Assembly: GCF_029239295.1 (NCBI RefSeq)
Contig: NZ_JAQZBC010000009.1
Coordinates: forward strand, 58,642 to 122,641
From: Sphingomonas sp.
GTDB lineage: Bacteria > Pseudomonadota > Alphaproteobacteria > Sphingomonadales > Sphingomonadaceae
Length of the DNA stretch: 64,000 nucleotides
Direction: 5' to 3'
This document shows, in pieces, positions 18,464 to 28,542 of this stretch (positions are counted from its first letter, which is position 1; the number at the start of each line of letters is the position of its first letter). The position numbers were made by a program, and so were the translations under genes. The notes under the pieces are model-generated. The model saw only the letters and a list, made by a program, of their open reading frames with translations, made no database searches and was not told where the DNA came from.

Positions 18464-19705
18464 ATGGCTGATCCTGTTCCCGGTTCCTCGGTGCCTTTGA
18501 TCGGGGAGCAGCAGCCGGCTGCCGTGATCGGGCATGTGCCGGAGGATCCCCGCGTCGCGCTTCGTCGCGATCGATTGCTCGCCGCCCTGACGCTGACCGC
18601 GGGGATGGGGCTGGTCGTCGGACTGCCCTTCGCATTGAAGGCCGGGTCGGAGTTCTTCATGCCGACCGCCGTCGCGCTAGTCGTGTCGGTGGCGCTGATC
18701 CCGCTGCTGGAGTGGATCGAGGCTCGCCGCGTCCCGTCGCCGATCGCAGCGCTTTTCTGCGTTCTGGTGTTCCTCTTCGCCGCGAATATTGCGCTGGCGG
18801 CGATCGTGGTGCCGGCGATCGACTTTTTCCAGCTGCTGCCGACGCGCATCGACCGCATCCAGAAGAACCTGGAGCCGCTGCTGGACCTGTATTCCAACCT
18901 GGAGCGCTACGCGAACAAGACGCTTCAGCGCCTGGCGACCAACAATGTGCGCCAATCGCCCACCGCCGCGGTGGCGCCGCCCAGTTCGATCCTGGAACTG
19001 GCGGCGACATCGGCGCCGGCAGTCATCATCCAGGTGCTCTATGCGGTGCTGGTAACCTTCTTCTTCCTGTCGGGGTGGACGCGGATCCGCGAGCGGCTGA
19101 TCACCAATCGGGAAAGCTTTGGCGGGGCGATGGCGACTGCACGCGTAATCCAGGATGTGGTGGACGACGTGTCGAGCTATCTCGGCACCATCACCGCCAT
19201 CAACATCGTGCTGGGGCTGATCACCGCGGGCGCGCTCCACATGCTGGGCATGCCCTTCCCCTTGATGTGGGGCGGGATCGTCGCGCTGTTCAACTACATT
19301 CCCTATTTTGGGCCGGTGATAGCTGCACTGCTGGTCGCGATCGGGGGGCTGATGACATTTCGCGATATCGGCACGGCGATGGCTGCCCCGGCGATCATGT
19401 ACGGCCTTCACCTGATCGAGGCGAATGTGGTGACCCCGCTGGTCGTGGGTCATCGCCTGACCATCAACCCGGTGTTGATCCTCGTGTCGCTGAGCTTCTG
19501 GGGCTGGGTATGGGGGACTGTAGGCGCGCTGCTGGCGGTGCCGCTGCTGATCATTATCCAGACGATCATAAAGGGGGCGGGCAAGCCCGACATTGCCGGC
19601 TTCCTCTTTGAACATGGCACATTGGTGCGGCAGCCGGCGGGTGGAGTGCGCCCGGGCGAAAAAAGTGACGGCGCAGTCGTTGACAGTCCTGCGCCCGTGG
19701 CATAG
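18464..19705 (+). CDS. AI-2E family transporter (permease)
   Basis: About 413 residues with 7-8 membrane segments: a pair near residues 45-100 (ALTLTAGMGLVVGLPFAL, PSPIAALFCVLVFLFAANIAL), then VIIQVLYAVLVTFFFLSGW, the conserved centre FNYIPYFGPVIAALLVAIGG, and a final helix WGWVWGTVGALLAVPLLIIIQTI. The fold is that of the AI-2E/UPF0118 transporters, whose substrates vary (TqsA, PerM, Na+/H+ exchangers). Start chosen at ATG 18464; an in-frame GTG at 18431 would add 11 residues. The 122 bases before it show no clear promoter. The tRNA-Asp pair follows. Confidence 0.88.
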   Translation: MADPVPGSSVPLIGEQQPAAVIGHVPEDPRVALRRDRLLAALTLTAGMGLVVGLPFALKAGSEFFMPTAVALVVSVALIPLLEWIEARRVPSPIAALFCVLVFLFAANIALAAIVVPAIDFFQLLPTRIDRIQKNLEPLLDLYSNLERYANKTLQRLATNNVRQSPTAAVAPPSSILELAATSAPAVIIQVLYAVLVTFFFLSGWTRIRERLITNRESFGGAMATARVIQDVVDDVSSYLGTITAINIVLGLITAGALHMLGMPFPLMWGGIVALFNYIPYFGPVIAALLVAIGGLMTFRDIGTAMAAPAIMYGLHLIEANVVTPLVVGHRLTINPVLILVSLSFWGWVWGTVGALLAVPLLIIIQTIIKGAGKPDIAGFLFEHGTLVRQPAGGVRPGEKSDGAVVDSPAPVA

Positions 19706-19729
19706 TGGCGCGCCTCCACGCTGATCCAA

Positions 19730-19806
<77 letters not shown>

Positions 19807-19933
19807 CTCCTTGCGGAGTTGGTGCAGATCAGTTGGAACTCCGACGACCTTGTCGTTCGCGTGCCGCTTTGCCGGCGCCTTGGGGTAAGTGCCTGGTCGT
19901 TCGCTCCAAGAGCGGCGGCGAAGGCAGATGAGA

Positions 19934-20007
<74 letters not shown>

Positions 20008-20010
<3 letters not shown>

Positions 20011-20032
20011 CCCCAGGGGGGGTGGCGTTTTC
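20008..20032 (+). terminator. Rho-independent terminator of the tRNA-Asp pair
   Basis: CCACCCC/GGGGTGG forms a 7-bp stem with a four-base loop, followed by CGTTTTCC. The left arm uses the CCA end of the second tRNA. Confidence 0.75.
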
Positions 20033-20205
20033 CTTCCCCGTCTCATCATGCCATTCTCAACACCGATGACGCTGCCACGATCGTCCTACGATGCGATGTT
20101 TCGCAGGATAGGCACCGTCTGGCCGAACCGCTGATGCGGCGGGATGACGACGCCGTGACGATCGGCTAGTCCGCTGTGAGACGGTGGGCAGAAGGTTTAG
20201 CGTAG

Positions 20206-21555
20206 ATGTCAGAGACGGTGGCGCGACGCGGGTTTGTCGCGGCGATGAAGCCTTATTTGCGACCGCGACCGGCGGCGGCCTTTCTGTTGGGGATCTCCAG
20301 CGGCTTTCCGTTGACGCTGTTGCTGGGCACGATGACGTTCTGGCTGGCCAAGGTCGGCATCGACAAGAAGACGATCGGCTTCGCCATCGGGCTGACCACA
20401 CCCTACACCCTGAAATTCCTCTGGGCGCCGCTGATCGACCGTTTGCGCCTGCCGATCCTGACCGGATGGTTCGGCCAGCGGCGCGCGTGGCTGTTCCTGG
20501 TCCAGGCGTTGCTGTTCGGATCGGTATGGATGCTGGGCGCCAGCCAGCCGGAACTGCACATCGGCACGTTTGCCTTCTGGGCGATCGTCACGGCTTTCCT
20601 GTCGGCGACACAGGACATCGTCATCGACGCCTATCGCATCGAGATCCTGCCCGATGAGGAACTGGCGCACGGTACGGCAGCCAACCAATTCGGCTATCGC
20701 ACGGGCAATTTCATCGCCGGCGTGGGGACGATTGCGGTCGCCTCCAGCGAGGGGCTGGGGCTCGGCTGGGCGCTGGGCTATGGTTTGACGTCATTGTGCG
20801 TGTTGCCGGGTGCATTTGCCGCTTTGTGGATCGGGCGGGGGCTGCACGATCAGGTGGTTCAGCGTGGTGGACGCGGCTGGTTCACCGACACGGTGGTCAG
20901 CCCGTTCCGCGAATTCTTCCGCCGCCGCGGTGCGGCGCTGATCCTGCTGTTCGTGCTGGTTTACAAGCTGGGCGACGCGATGGGGCAGGGCATGCTCAAC
21001 CCGATGATCGTCGAGCTTGGCTTCTCCGACAAGGAGTTCCTGGCGATCAACAAGGTCGTTGGCCTGTGGGGACTGTTGATCGGCACCGCATTGGGCGCAC
21101 CGTTTCTGGCGTGGCTAGGGATGGGACGCGCGTTGTTCGTGTCGGGCGTGCTGATGATGCTTTCCAACGCGACCTTCGCCATCCTGGCGGCGAAGGGGCA
21201 TTCCCCGACATGGCTGTTCATTGCGGTTGCCACCGAACAGGTGACCAGCGGGATCGGCCTGACCGTCTTTGCGACCTATCTCTCGGGTCTTGCGAACATC
21301 GCCTACACTGCGACGCAGTTCGCGTTGCTGTCCTCCTTTGCGGTGGTCGGGCGCACTTGGCTGTCGACGCCGTCGGGCTATGTCGCGGAAGCCTTTGGCT
21401 GGGTCGGCTTCTGGATTGTGACCATGATCGTCGCGCTGCCGGGGCTAATCCTGCTGTGGATCCTGTGGGCGCGTGGGTTCGTGGTGGATACCGCGCGACA
21501 GTCGGTATCGGAGGAGCCGGTCGTGGTCCCGGCGCCCACTACCCAATCGAATTAG
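20206..21555 (+). CDS. MFS transporter, AmpG-like
   Basis: 449 residues, 12-14 hydrophobic segments. The start AAAFLLGISSGFPLTLLLGTMTFWLAKVGIDKKTIGF and KFLWAPLIDRLRLP are typical of the AmpG (PAT) family that imports anhydro-muropeptides (GlcNAc-anhydro-MurNAc peptides) during cell-wall recycling. AQDIVIDAYRIEILPDEE(L) in the fourth segment is also conserved there. It stands alone, about 170 bases after the tRNA terminator, and converges on the DUF6628-like gene. Confidence 0.9.
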   Translation: MSETVARRGFVAAMKPYLRPRPAAAFLLGISSGFPLTLLLGTMTFWLAKVGIDKKTIGFAIGLTTPYTLKFLWAPLIDRLRLPILTGWFGQRRAWLFLVQALLFGSVWMLGASQPELHIGTFAFWAIVTAFLSATQDIVIDAYRIEILPDEELAHGTAANQFGYRTGNFIAGVGTIAVASSEGLGLGWALGYGLTSLCVLPGAFAALWIGRGLHDQVVQRGGRGWFTDTVVSPFREFFRRRGAALILLFVLVYKLGDAMGQGMLNPMIVELGFSDKEFLAINKVVGLWGLLIGTALGAPFLAWLGMGRALFVSGVLMMLSNATFAILAAKGHSPTWLFIAVATEQVTSGIGLTVFATYLSGLANIAYTATQFALLSSFAVVGRTWLSTPSGYVAEAFGWVGFWIVTMIVALPGLILLWILWARGFVVDTARQSVSEEPVVVPAPTTQSN

Positions 21556-21566
21556 CGCCGGAATGA

Positions 21567-22013
21567 TCAGCCGCTGATCGGCCGCCCTTCGTCTGCGAAG
21601 GCCATCGCGACGGCCGCGGCACTAGCCAAGACGCCGTCAATCCGGCGGATGCCGAGCAGGTCGCCCAGGAGCAGTCGGGCGTTATCCGGCTGCCGCTCGA
21701 CGCGTGACAAGACGTGGATCAGCGCGGCCTCGGCATGTGTCATGCGCGGACAGCAGCAATGGGCGATCGCGATTGGTCCCGCGGCGGTGCCCGCGAGATC
21801 GGCCATGAATGCGCGAACGAGCATTAGCGGTCGGCGGAACCCCTCGCCGAAAGCGGTGAACATCGCATGTGCGGCACGTGCGTCCGACAGGCCGTTTGCA
21901 CCCATCCGGCGCATCGCGAACAATGCTAATCGTGCATTGTCACAGCCGGGGTTGGAATGCGGCAGGACCGACAGTCGCTCGGCAACGGTGGGCGGCGGGA
22001 CGTGCATGGACAT
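21567..22013 (-). CDS. Conserved hypothetical protein, DUF6628-like
   Basis: 148 residues, no signal peptide or clear domain; a CCCP segment follows AGPIAIAHC, and the ARLALFAMRRMGANGLSDARAAHAMF and DNARLLLGDLLGIRRIDGVLASAAAVA stretches resemble a small family that I recall from sphingomonads (DUF6628). Function unknown. It converges with the AmpG-like gene (11 bases apart) and lies downstream of folC on the same strand after 64 bases. Confidence 0.7.
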   Translation of the reverse strand: MSMHVPPPTVAERLSVLPHSNPGCDNARLALFAMRRMGANGLSDARAAHAMFTAFGEGFRRPLMLVRAFMADLAGTAAGPIAIAHCCCPRMTHAEAALIHVLSRVERQPDNARLLLGDLLGIRRIDGVLASAAAVAMAFADEGRPISG

Positions 22014-22077
22014 GGCGGCGACTCCTCTCCCGCCAATGTCTCTGATGCGCTATTGCAAGTCAATCGCAAGTATGTGG

Positions 22078-23421
22078 CTAGTCGGGCAGTTCGTCGTTCG
22101 CTTCGAGCACCTTGCCGGCAAGGTAGAGCGATCCGGCAATCAGGATCCGATCTGGCGAGGGCAGCGCGGGCAACAGACCGAAGGCGTGTTCGATGCTCTC
22201 GGCTGGCGTCGCCGCGGCAGCGCCTAGATCGAGAGCCTGTCGGACCAGCGATTCTGGCGGGTGATACGCGTGCCCATGGACGGGGAGCGCGATGACGCTG
22301 ACGGATTGCGCCATCCCGAGAAGATGCCGGAGGATCGCGCCAGCATCCTTGTTCGCCAGCACCCCCAGGATGATGGTGGTTTGAGCCGTCCCCGGCCAAT
22401 TAGCGGCAATGGCGGCAGCGGCAGATTCGTTGTGCGCGCCGTCGAGCCACACACCCTGTGCAGGCTGGGCAGGGAGGGTGCGGAGCAGCGGGCCATCCGA
22501 CAGCCGCTGCATCCGTGCGGGCCAGCGTGCATCGCGGATCCCGGCTGACATTGCCGCCTCTGACACGGTGACCCCGCACTGATGCCGCATCATCGCGACG
22601 GCGAGCGCGGCATTGTCGCACTGGTGGGTGCCGGCAAGCGCGGGCAGCGGAACCTCGAGTGATCCGATAGCGTCTTGATAGGCGATCGAGTCGCCGCGCT
22701 GCGTCGCCTGCCATGCCTCACCGCGTGCGCGGAGCACCGCGCCTCGGGCCGCTGCCACATCGGCAACCGCAGCGCTGGCGATCGCTGGATAGCGCTGGGT
22801 CACGAGCGGCACGCCCTGTTTCGCAATGCCGGCCTTTTCGAACGCGATCCGAGCCATGGGAGTCGACGGCGTTCCGTCCTCCGCGGCCAGCAGGAACGCC
22901 TCATGATCGATCCCGAGGCCCGCGACACCGCATACCATTGGGTGGACGACGTTGGTCGCATCGAGCCGTCCACCGAGGCCGACTTCAATGACGCATGCAT
23001 CGGCCGGGGTTCGCGCGAATGCGAGAAAGGCGGCTGCGGTCGTTACCTCAAAGAAGCTGGCGCCAACGTTGCCTGCGCGATCGAGGACCTCCGCCAGCAA
23101 TGGTGCGAGCGCCGCATCGTCGATCAGCCGACCTGCGAGGCGAATGCGCTCATTGAAGCGGACCAGATGCGGACTGGAGTAAACATGGACGCGCTTTCCG
23201 TCCGCTTCCAGCATGGCGCGAAGGAAGGCGCACGTCGAACCCTTGCCGTTGGTACCGGCCACATGGAAGACGGGGGGCAGGCGATGATGCGGGTTGCCAA
23301 CGCGCGCCAGCAATTCGGTGATCCGCGAAAGGCCGAGCACGTCCGCGCCGGGAGACAGCGACCATAGCCTGTCGAGTTGTGCCTGCACGGCCGGGTCGTG
23401 GGAAAGTGCGTGATCGGGCAT
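22078..23421 (-). CDS. folC: Dihydrofolate synthase / folylpolyglutamate synthase
   Basis: 447 residues. It adds glutamate to dihydropteroate and then to tetrahydrofolate with ATP. The P-loop HVAGTNGKGSTCAFLRAML lies near residue 50, the second ATP/folate motif VIEVGLGGRLDATNVV near 145, and the Mur-ligase C-terminal motif VWLDGAHNESAAAA near 335. It is last in the trpFBA-accD-folC block, 106 bases after accD, with a strong hairpin between. This order is common in alphaproteobacteria. Confidence 0.96.
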   Translation of the reverse strand: MPDHALSHDPAVQAQLDRLWSLSPGADVLGLSRITELLARVGNPHHRLPPVFHVAGTNGKGSTCAFLRAMLEADGKRVHVYSSPHLVRFNERIRLAGRLIDDAALAPLLAEVLDRAGNVGASFFEVTTAAAFLAFARTPADACVIEVGLGGRLDATNVVHPMVCGVAGLGIDHEAFLLAAEDGTPSTPMARIAFEKAGIAKQGVPLVTQRYPAIASAAVADVAAARGAVLRARGEAWQATQRGDSIAYQDAIGSLEVPLPALAGTHQCDNAALAVAMMRHQCGVTVSEAAMSAGIRDARWPARMQRLSDGPLLRTLPAQPAQGVWLDGAHNESAAAAIAANWPGTAQTTIILGVLANKDAGAILRHLLGMAQSVSVIALPVHGHAYHPPESLVRQALDLGAAAATPAESIEHAFGLLPALPSPDRILIAGSLYLAGKVLEANDELPD

Positions 23422-23496
23422 CGTCGTTCCGCCTTCGGCGCCGCTGGATGGAGGGCATGACAGAGGTCCGCCGCCCGTCCGCTCCCACGCTAACTA

Positions 23497-23519
23497 CCGC
23501 CGCCCCGACGGGGCGGCGG
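23497..23519 (-). terminator. GC hairpin between accD and folC
   Basis: CCGCCGCCCC/GGGGCGGCGG is a perfect 10-bp stem with loop GAC, eight bases after the accD stop. The following - strand sequence is TAGTTAGC, not a T run, so it may slow rather than end transcription between accD and folC. Confidence 0.5.
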
Positions 23520-23527
23520 CAAGACGA

Positions 23528-24388
23528 TCAGGCGGCTTGGCGCTCGGGACAGAGGTAGCTGATCACCGTGGCGAGCCGGTCGCGCAATTCCTTGCGGTGC
23601 ACCACCATGTCGATCAGGCCATGTTCGAGATAATATTCGCTGGTCTGGAAATCATCCGGCAGCTTCTCGCGGATCGTGTTCTCAATCACCCGGCGACCGG
23701 TAAACGCGAGAGTAGCACGCGGCTCCGCGATGTGGACGTCGCCGAGCATCGCATAGGCAGCCATTACGCCGCCCGAGGTGGGATCGGTCAGGACGACGAT
23801 ATAAGGCAGGCCCGCATCGTGCAGCATCTGGATCGCCACCGTGCTGCGCGGCATCTGCATCAGGCTCAGGATCCCCTCCTGCATCCGGGCGCCGCCGCTG
23901 GCGGTGAAGACCACATAAGGTGCCTTGTCGGCGATTGCGGTCTCTACTCCCTGAATGAACGCTTCTCCCACCGCCTGGCCCATCGAGCCGCCCATGAAGG
24001 CGAAGTCCTGCACGCCGATCACGACGCGGCGGCCGTGGATCGTGCCGCGAGCATTCAGGAACGCGTCCTGTTCACCGGTATCGGCGCGCGCCGACTTCAG
24101 CCGATCAACGTAGCGCTTGGAATCCCGGAACTTCAGCGGGTCCTCAGGCGCGGGCGGCGGGGGGAGCACCTGCGCGCTGCCTTCATCGAGCAGCTGCGCG
24201 AACCGCTTTGTCGGGCCGATGCGACCATGGTGATCGCAGCTGGGGCATACCGAGAGGTTCTCCTCGAACTCCTTGGTGAACACCATCGTCCCGCAACCCT
24301 TGCACTTGTGCCAGAGATTGTCGGGCGTTTCCTTGGTTGCCGGAACAACGAAGGACAACGCGTTACGAACGCTGGACAACCAGCTCAT
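23528..24388 (-). CDS. accD: Acetyl-CoA carboxylase carboxyltransferase subunit beta
   Basis: 286 residues. With AccA it transfers CO2 from biotin to acetyl-CoA for malonyl-CoA. The N-terminal zinc finger is C-x2-C...C-x2-C (CKGCGTMV and CPSCDHHG near residues 29-51), followed by the carboxyltransferase domain with [12 protein letters not shown] and [12 protein letters not shown]. The start overlaps the trpA stop by ATGA. Confidence 0.97.
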   Translation of the reverse strand: MSWLSSVRNALSFVVPATKETPDNLWHKCKGCGTMVFTKEFEENLSVCPSCDHHGRIGPTKRFAQLLDEGSAQVLPPPPAPEDPLKFRDSKRYVDRLKSARADTGEQDAFLNARGTIHGRRVVIGVQDFAFMGGSMGQAVGEAFIQGVETAIADKAPYVVFTASGGARMQEGILSLMQMPRSTVAIQMLHDAGLPYIVVLTDPTSGGVMAAYAMLGDVHIAEPRATLAFTGRRVIENTIREKLPDDFQTSEYYLEHGLIDMVVHRKELRDRLATVISYLCPERQAA

Positions 24389-25179
24389 GCAAATTCCTTC
24401 CGAGCAGCGCGGATCGCCACCGCCAAAGTCTCAACATAGGTGCGGATCGGGGCGGGCGCATCAGCGCCGAACCGTTCGACCAGTTCCACGATCGCCGACC
24501 CTACCACGACGCCATCGGCCACGCGGGCAATCGCTTTCGCCTGATCCGGTGTGCGCACGCCGAAGCCCACCGCAATTGGAAGATCGGTCGCTGCCTTGAG
24601 CCGTGCGACCGCTTCCTCGATCGAAGCCTGTGCTGCCTGCTGCAGTCCTGTGATTCCTGCCACCGACACATAATAGATAAAGCCCGAAGCGCCTTCCAGA
24701 ACCGACGGCAACCGTGCGTTCCCAGTGGTAGGGGTCGCCAGACGAACGAAGTCGATCCCCGCGCCGCGAAGCGCCGGACCAAGAGCGTCATCCTCCTCAG
24801 GCGGCACGTCGACGCAGATCACGCCGTCGACGCCAGCATCGCGCGCTGCCGCGGCGAACCACTCCGGGCCGCGCCGAAGCATGGGGTTGGCATAGCCCAT
24901 CAGGACCAGCGGGATGGTCGGGTGACGGCCACGAAAATCCTGCGCGATCTGAAGGATACTGGCGGTTGTTGTGCCTGCGGAGAGGCTGCGGATGTTCGCT
25001 GCCTGGATCGAGGGGCCGTCCGCCATCGGATCGGTGAACGGCATGCCCAGTTCGATGACATCGGCACCGCCCTCAACCAACGCGTCCAGGATCGCTGGCG
25101 TGTCGCCGTCGCCGGCGGTGACGAACGTCACGAGCGCCGCGCGGTCGGCAGAGAAAGCCTGGGTGAGACGCGCGCTCAT
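24385..25179 (-). CDS. trpA: Tryptophan synthase alpha subunit
   Basis: 264 residues, TIM barrel that cleaves indole-3-glycerol phosphate to indole and glyceraldehyde 3-phosphate. The catalytic Glu lies in [17 protein letters not shown] and the catalytic Asp in [12 protein letters not shown]; the phosphate loop [10 protein letters not shown] is present. Both ends overlap neighbours by ATGA (trpB upstream, accD downstream). Confidence 0.97.
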   Translation of the reverse strand: MSARLTQAFSADRAALVTFVTAGDGDTPAILDALVEGGADVIELGMPFTDPMADGPSIQAANIRSLSAGTTTASILQIAQDFRGRHPTIPLVLMGYANPMLRRGPEWFAAAARDAGVDGVICVDVPPEEDDALGPALRGAGIDFVRLATPTTGNARLPSVLEGASGFIYYVSVAGITGLQQAAQASIEEAVARLKAATDLPIAVGFGVRTPDQAKAIARVADGVVVGSAIVELVERFGADAPAPIRTYVETLAVAIRAARKEFA

Positions 25180-26405
25180 ATCGACACCCCCAAGGCGTGG
25201 GCGACCGTGAAGATGTCCTTGTCACCACGACCGCACAGATTGGCGAGGATGATCTGATCCTGTCGGAATTCCCGTGCCTTACGCGTCACTGCCGCAATGG
25301 CGTGCGAAGGCTCCAGCGCGGGAATGATGCCCTCGGTCCGGCACAGCAGCTGGAAGGCGTCGAGCGCCTGGTCATCGGTCACCGCGGTATATTCGACGCG
25401 GCCCATGTCCTTCAGCCAGGCGTGTTCGGGACCGATGCCCGGATAGTCGAGCCCCGCCGAGATCGAATGCGCCTCTGCGATTTGGCCGTCCTCGTCCTGC
25501 AGCAGATATGTCTTGTTGCCGTGAAGGACGCCAGGAACCCCGCCGGCGAGGCTAGCCGCGTGCCGGTTCTCCAAGCCTTCCCCCGCCGCCTCGACGCCGA
25601 GCATCGCCACGTCGGCATCGTCGAGGAACGGATGGAACAGGCCAATGGCGTTGGACCCTCCGCCAATCGCAGCAACGAGCAAGTCGGGCAGGCGCCCGGT
25701 GCGGCTAAGCATCTGTGCGCGCGCCTCGCGACCGATGACGCTCTGGAAGTCGCGCACCAGCTCCGGATAAGGGTGCGGGCCAGCAGCCGTGCCGATGATG
25801 TAGAACGTGTCGTGGATGTTCGCGACCCAATCGCGCATCGCTTCGTTCATCGCGTCCTTGAGCGTGTTGGCGCCCGAGGTGACTGCGCGAACCTCCGCGC
25901 CCAGAAGCTTCATCCGGAAAACGTTTGGCTGCTGCCGCTCCACATCCTTGGCGCCCATATAGATGACGCACGGAAGACCGAAGCGGGCGCAGACGGTGGC
26001 GGTCGCCACGCCGTGCTGACCGGCACCGGTTTCTGCGATGATCCGCGTCTTGCCCATGCGGATCGCGAGCAGGATCTGGCCGATGCAATTGTTGATCTTG
26101 TGCGCACCGGTGTGGTTCAGCTCGTCGCGCTTGAACCAGACCTGCGCCCCCATCCCGGTATCGGCATTCTCGCGAAGTGCTTCCGTCAGCCGCTCTGCGT
26201 AATAGAGCGGCGAGGGGCGGCCGACATAATGTTCGAGCAGATCGTCGAACTGCGCGTGGAACGCCGGATCCTCCTTCGCGGCGCGATATTCCCGCTCGAG
26301 ATCGAGGATGAGCGGCATCAGCGTCTCGGCTACGTAACGGCCACCATAGTCGCCGAAGTGACCGCGTTCGTCGGGCTGAGCGCGAAAGGAATTGGGTGCA
26401 TTCAT
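25176..26405 (-). CDS. trpB: Tryptophan synthase beta subunit
   Basis: 409 residues, PLP enzyme joining indole and serine. The PLP lysine is in [13 protein letters not shown] near residue 96, the phosphate-binding [10 protein letters not shown] near 240 and the [13 protein letters not shown] loop near 118. It has the standard TrpB1 length, with the N-terminal [13 protein letters not shown]. Coupled by ATGA to trpF and trpA. Confidence 0.98.
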   Translation of the reverse strand: MNAPNSFRAQPDERGHFGDYGGRYVAETLMPLILDLEREYRAAKEDPAFHAQFDDLLEHYVGRPSPLYYAERLTEALRENADTGMGAQVWFKRDELNHTGAHKINNCIGQILLAIRMGKTRIIAETGAGQHGVATATVCARFGLPCVIYMGAKDVERQQPNVFRMKLLGAEVRAVTSGANTLKDAMNEAMRDWVANIHDTFYIIGTAAGPHPYPELVRDFQSVIGREARAQMLSRTGRLPDLLVAAIGGGSNAIGLFHPFLDDADVAMLGVEAAGEGLENRHAASLAGGVPGVLHGNKTYLLQDEDGQIAEAHSISAGLDYPGIGPEHAWLKDMGRVEYTAVTDDQALDAFQLLCRTEGIIPALEPSHAIAAVTRKAREFRQDQIILANLCGRGDKDIFTVAHALGVSI

Positions 26406-27034
26406 GATGCGGCGACCGCTTGCAGGAATGCCGCTATCTTGTCCACGTTCTTCACGCCCGCCTCAGTTTCCAGACCCGACGATGCATCAATGATCGAGGC
26501 GCCCGTTTGCCGGATCGCCTCGGCAACGTTGCCCGCGTCGAGGCCGCCGGACAGCGCCCAGGCCTGAGGGTGACGAAAGCCGTCGAGCAATCCCCAGTCG
26601 AACCGAACGCCCATGCCACCGGGTAAAGAGCCTTCGGGTGTCTTAGCATCATAGAGGATCCGATCCGCCGCACCGGCGAGGGAGGCTGCCGAGTCAAGAT
26701 CGGCCCGCGTCTTCACGGGTAGGGCCGACCAGGCTTCGACGCCCAAGGCCGTGCGCAACTGCGACACGCGGCGAGGCGCAGCCTTGTGGAGTTGGATCAC
26801 GTCCAGCCTTGCAGCGCTCAACGCGCCGCCGATGAATTGGTCATCGGGATCAACGAACACGCCGACGCGCTTCACATGCGCTGGCACCCGCGCCGCGAGC
26901 GCAGCCGCCCGGTCGAACGACAGATGCCGTGGCGAGGGGGGGTAGAACACGAAGCCGACATGGCTCGCGCCGCCGGCAATGGCGGCGTCGAGCGTTTCGA
27001 TCGTCGACAGCCCGCAGATCTTGGCGGTGGTCAT
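26402..27034 (-). CDS. trpF: Phosphoribosylanthranilate isomerase
   Basis: 210-residue TIM barrel. The conserved start [16 protein letters not shown] carries the catalytic Cys, and [15 protein letters not shown] holds a phosphate-binding loop; the catalytic Asp lies in [14 protein letters not shown]. First gene of the tight trpFBA-accD unit; the 73 bases before it likely hold the promoter or join it to the GFA gene. trpC, trpD and trpE are not in the window. Confidence 0.95.
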   Translation of the reverse strand: MTTAKICGLSTIETLDAAIAGGASHVGFVFYPPSPRHLSFDRAAALAARVPAHVKRVGVFVDPDDQFIGGALSAARLDVIQLHKAAPRRVSQLRTALGVEAWSALPVKTRADLDSAASLAGAADRILYDAKTPEGSLPGGMGVRFDWGLLDGFRHPQAWALSGGLDAGNVAEAIRQTGASIIDASSGLETEAGVKNVDKIAAFLQAVAAS

Positions 27035-27107
27035 TGCATCTCCAGCATGGGCGAAAAAGCGCGATCAACAGCGGCGGATACGCGGGCCATGATCCAAAAC
27101 GACCCAG

Positions 27108-27458
27108 TCAGAACCTCGCGCCGTCAACCTTTTCGATGGCAAGCGCGTCGAGATCGATCGACGGCACACAGCGCAGGTTTACCGCGGTCGTTCTCACGCC
27201 GCCCGGCACCACGCCCTCGGCATGCGTTTCGCAGCCGCAGATCGAGCAGAATTGGTGCCGGATCACGTGCTTGTTGAACAAATAGGAGGTCAAGCGATCC
27301 GCGCCAGTCAGCAAGATGAAGGTTTCCGCCGGCAGGAAGGCCAACAGGAAACCCTTGCGGCGGCAATGCGAGCAGTTGCAGCTCATGGCGCCAACCGGAG
27401 GATCGGCATCAACGCGGAACGTCACCGCGCCGCAGTGACAGCTACCCTCGAAAGCCAT
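27108..27458 (-). CDS. GFA / CENP-V family zinc protein
   Basis: 116 residues with the Mss4-like fold of glutathione-dependent formaldehyde-activating enzymes. Zinc ligands are visible as GSCHCGAVTF, CNCSHCRRKG and FCSICGCETHAEG. Most such proteins lack proof of formaldehyde chemistry, so only the fold is called. It lies 12 bases after pyrF and 73 before trpF on the same strand. Confidence 0.9.
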   Translation of the reverse strand: MAFEGSCHCGAVTFRVDADPPVGAMSCNCSHCRRKGFLLAFLPAETFILLTGADRLTSYLFNKHVIRHQFCSICGCETHAEGVVPGGVRTTAVNLRCVPSIDLDALAIEKVDGARF

Positions 27459-27470
27459 GGCAAGAACCTC

Positions 27471-28145
27471 CTATAGCGTGGCGCTGATCGAGCGCGCTGC
27501 GTCGTCAGGATCGTCGGCCTGGGTAATAGGGCGGCCCACGACGAGAATGGAGGCGCCGTCGTCCAGCGCCTGTCGCGGGGTGACCACCCGCTTCTGATCG
27601 CCGACCACTGCGTTTGCTGGGCGCACCCCGGGAACCACGAAGAAGCCCGCGGGCCAGAGCTGATGCGCGGCTTTCACCTCTTCGCCTGAACAGACGATGC
27701 CATCGACTCCCGACCGCATTGCCAGTTCGGTGAGACGGAGAACCTGATCATGGGCCGATCCGCCGATACCCGTTGCGGCAAGATCGCGCTGATCAAGGCT
27801 GGTCAGCATGGTGACGGCAACAACCTTTGTACCAGTAGGGGCGGCCGCCTTGGCGTCTTCGAGCATTGCCTGGCCGCCGGCCGCATGCACCGTGATGATC
27901 GCCGGCTCCAGCGCGCGAAGCGCCTGGATCGCCTTGGCGACAGTGTTCGGAATGTCGTGAAGCTTCAGATCAAGGAAGATCGGTAGGCCAAGATCGGCCA
28001 TCTCGCGCACGCCGTGGCGACCATTGCCCGCGAAGAATTCCAGTCCCAGCTTGATCCCCCCGACATGATGGCGAACGCGCCCCGCGATCGCCTTTGAGCG
28101 CTCCAAGTCAGGCGTATCGAGCGCAACGAAAATCCGGTTGGACAT
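27471..28145 (-). CDS. pyrF: Orotidine 5'-phosphate decarboxylase
   Basis: 224 residues; last step to UMP. The catalytic DxKxxD array appears as FLDLKLHDIPNTVAKA near residue 60, with the upstream Asp/Lys in FVALDTPDL and GGIKLGLEFF; the phosphate loop is ILVVGRPITQADDP. It lies three bases after the LapA-domain gene, an order seen in many alphaproteobacteria. Confidence 0.97.
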   Translation of the reverse strand: MSNRIFVALDTPDLERSKAIAGRVRHHVGGIKLGLEFFAGNGRHGVREMADLGLPIFLDLKLHDIPNTVAKAIQALRALEPAIITVHAAGGQAMLEDAKAAAPTGTKVVAVTMLTSLDQRDLAATGIGGSAHDQVLRLTELAMRSGVDGIVCSGEEVKAAHQLWPAGFFVVPGVRPANAVVGDQKRVVTPRQALDDGASILVVGRPITQADDPDDAARSISATL

Positions 28146-28148
28146 GGG

Positions 28149-28493
28149 TCAGATCGCCTCAGGCGGAAAGTCTGTGGGAGAAGGCGGCGCCGGAGCAGCG
28201 ACGACGGGCACCGGGGCCGGCGTTTCGGTCAGCGGCAGTGCGCGCAGATCGGCAATGGTCCGCTCAGCCGCGGACAACCGCTGGCGCAGGCGCCAGCGCA
28301 GCGCACGCTGGTACAGGAACGTCGGCAGGAAGCCGGCGAGAAACGTCACCAGCAGCAGCACCGGCAGATTCACTTCGGCCATCAGGTTGCCGAACAGCGC
28401 GATCGACACCCATTTCCAATTGCCGAACGTGAACACCGCAGCGGCGAAGGCGACGAGCGCCCAGAACAGGATTTTCAGGAACTGCATGTACAA
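28149..28493 (-). CDS. LapA-domain (DUF1049) membrane protein
   Basis: 114 residues with two membrane helices (about 7-25 and 42-62) and a cytoplasmic basic coiled-coil-like tail RALRWRLRQRLSAAERTIADL, then a Pro/Ala-rich end. The layout is that of LapA/YciS proteins, which in Escherichia coli help assemble LapB and regulate lipopolysaccharide. Immediately precedes pyrF with a three-base gap; 49 bases separate it from the patatin gene. Confidence 0.85.
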   Translation of the reverse strand: MYMQFLKILFWALVAFAAAVFTFGNWKWVSIALFGNLMAEVNLPVLLLVTFLAGFLPTFLYQRALRWRLRQRLSAAERTIADLRALPLTETPAPVPVVAAPAPPSPTDFPPEAI

Positions 28494-28542
28494 GGCTCCG
28501 GCATGGCGCGACGCTATTACGCCGGCGCCGTTTTGGCCAGCC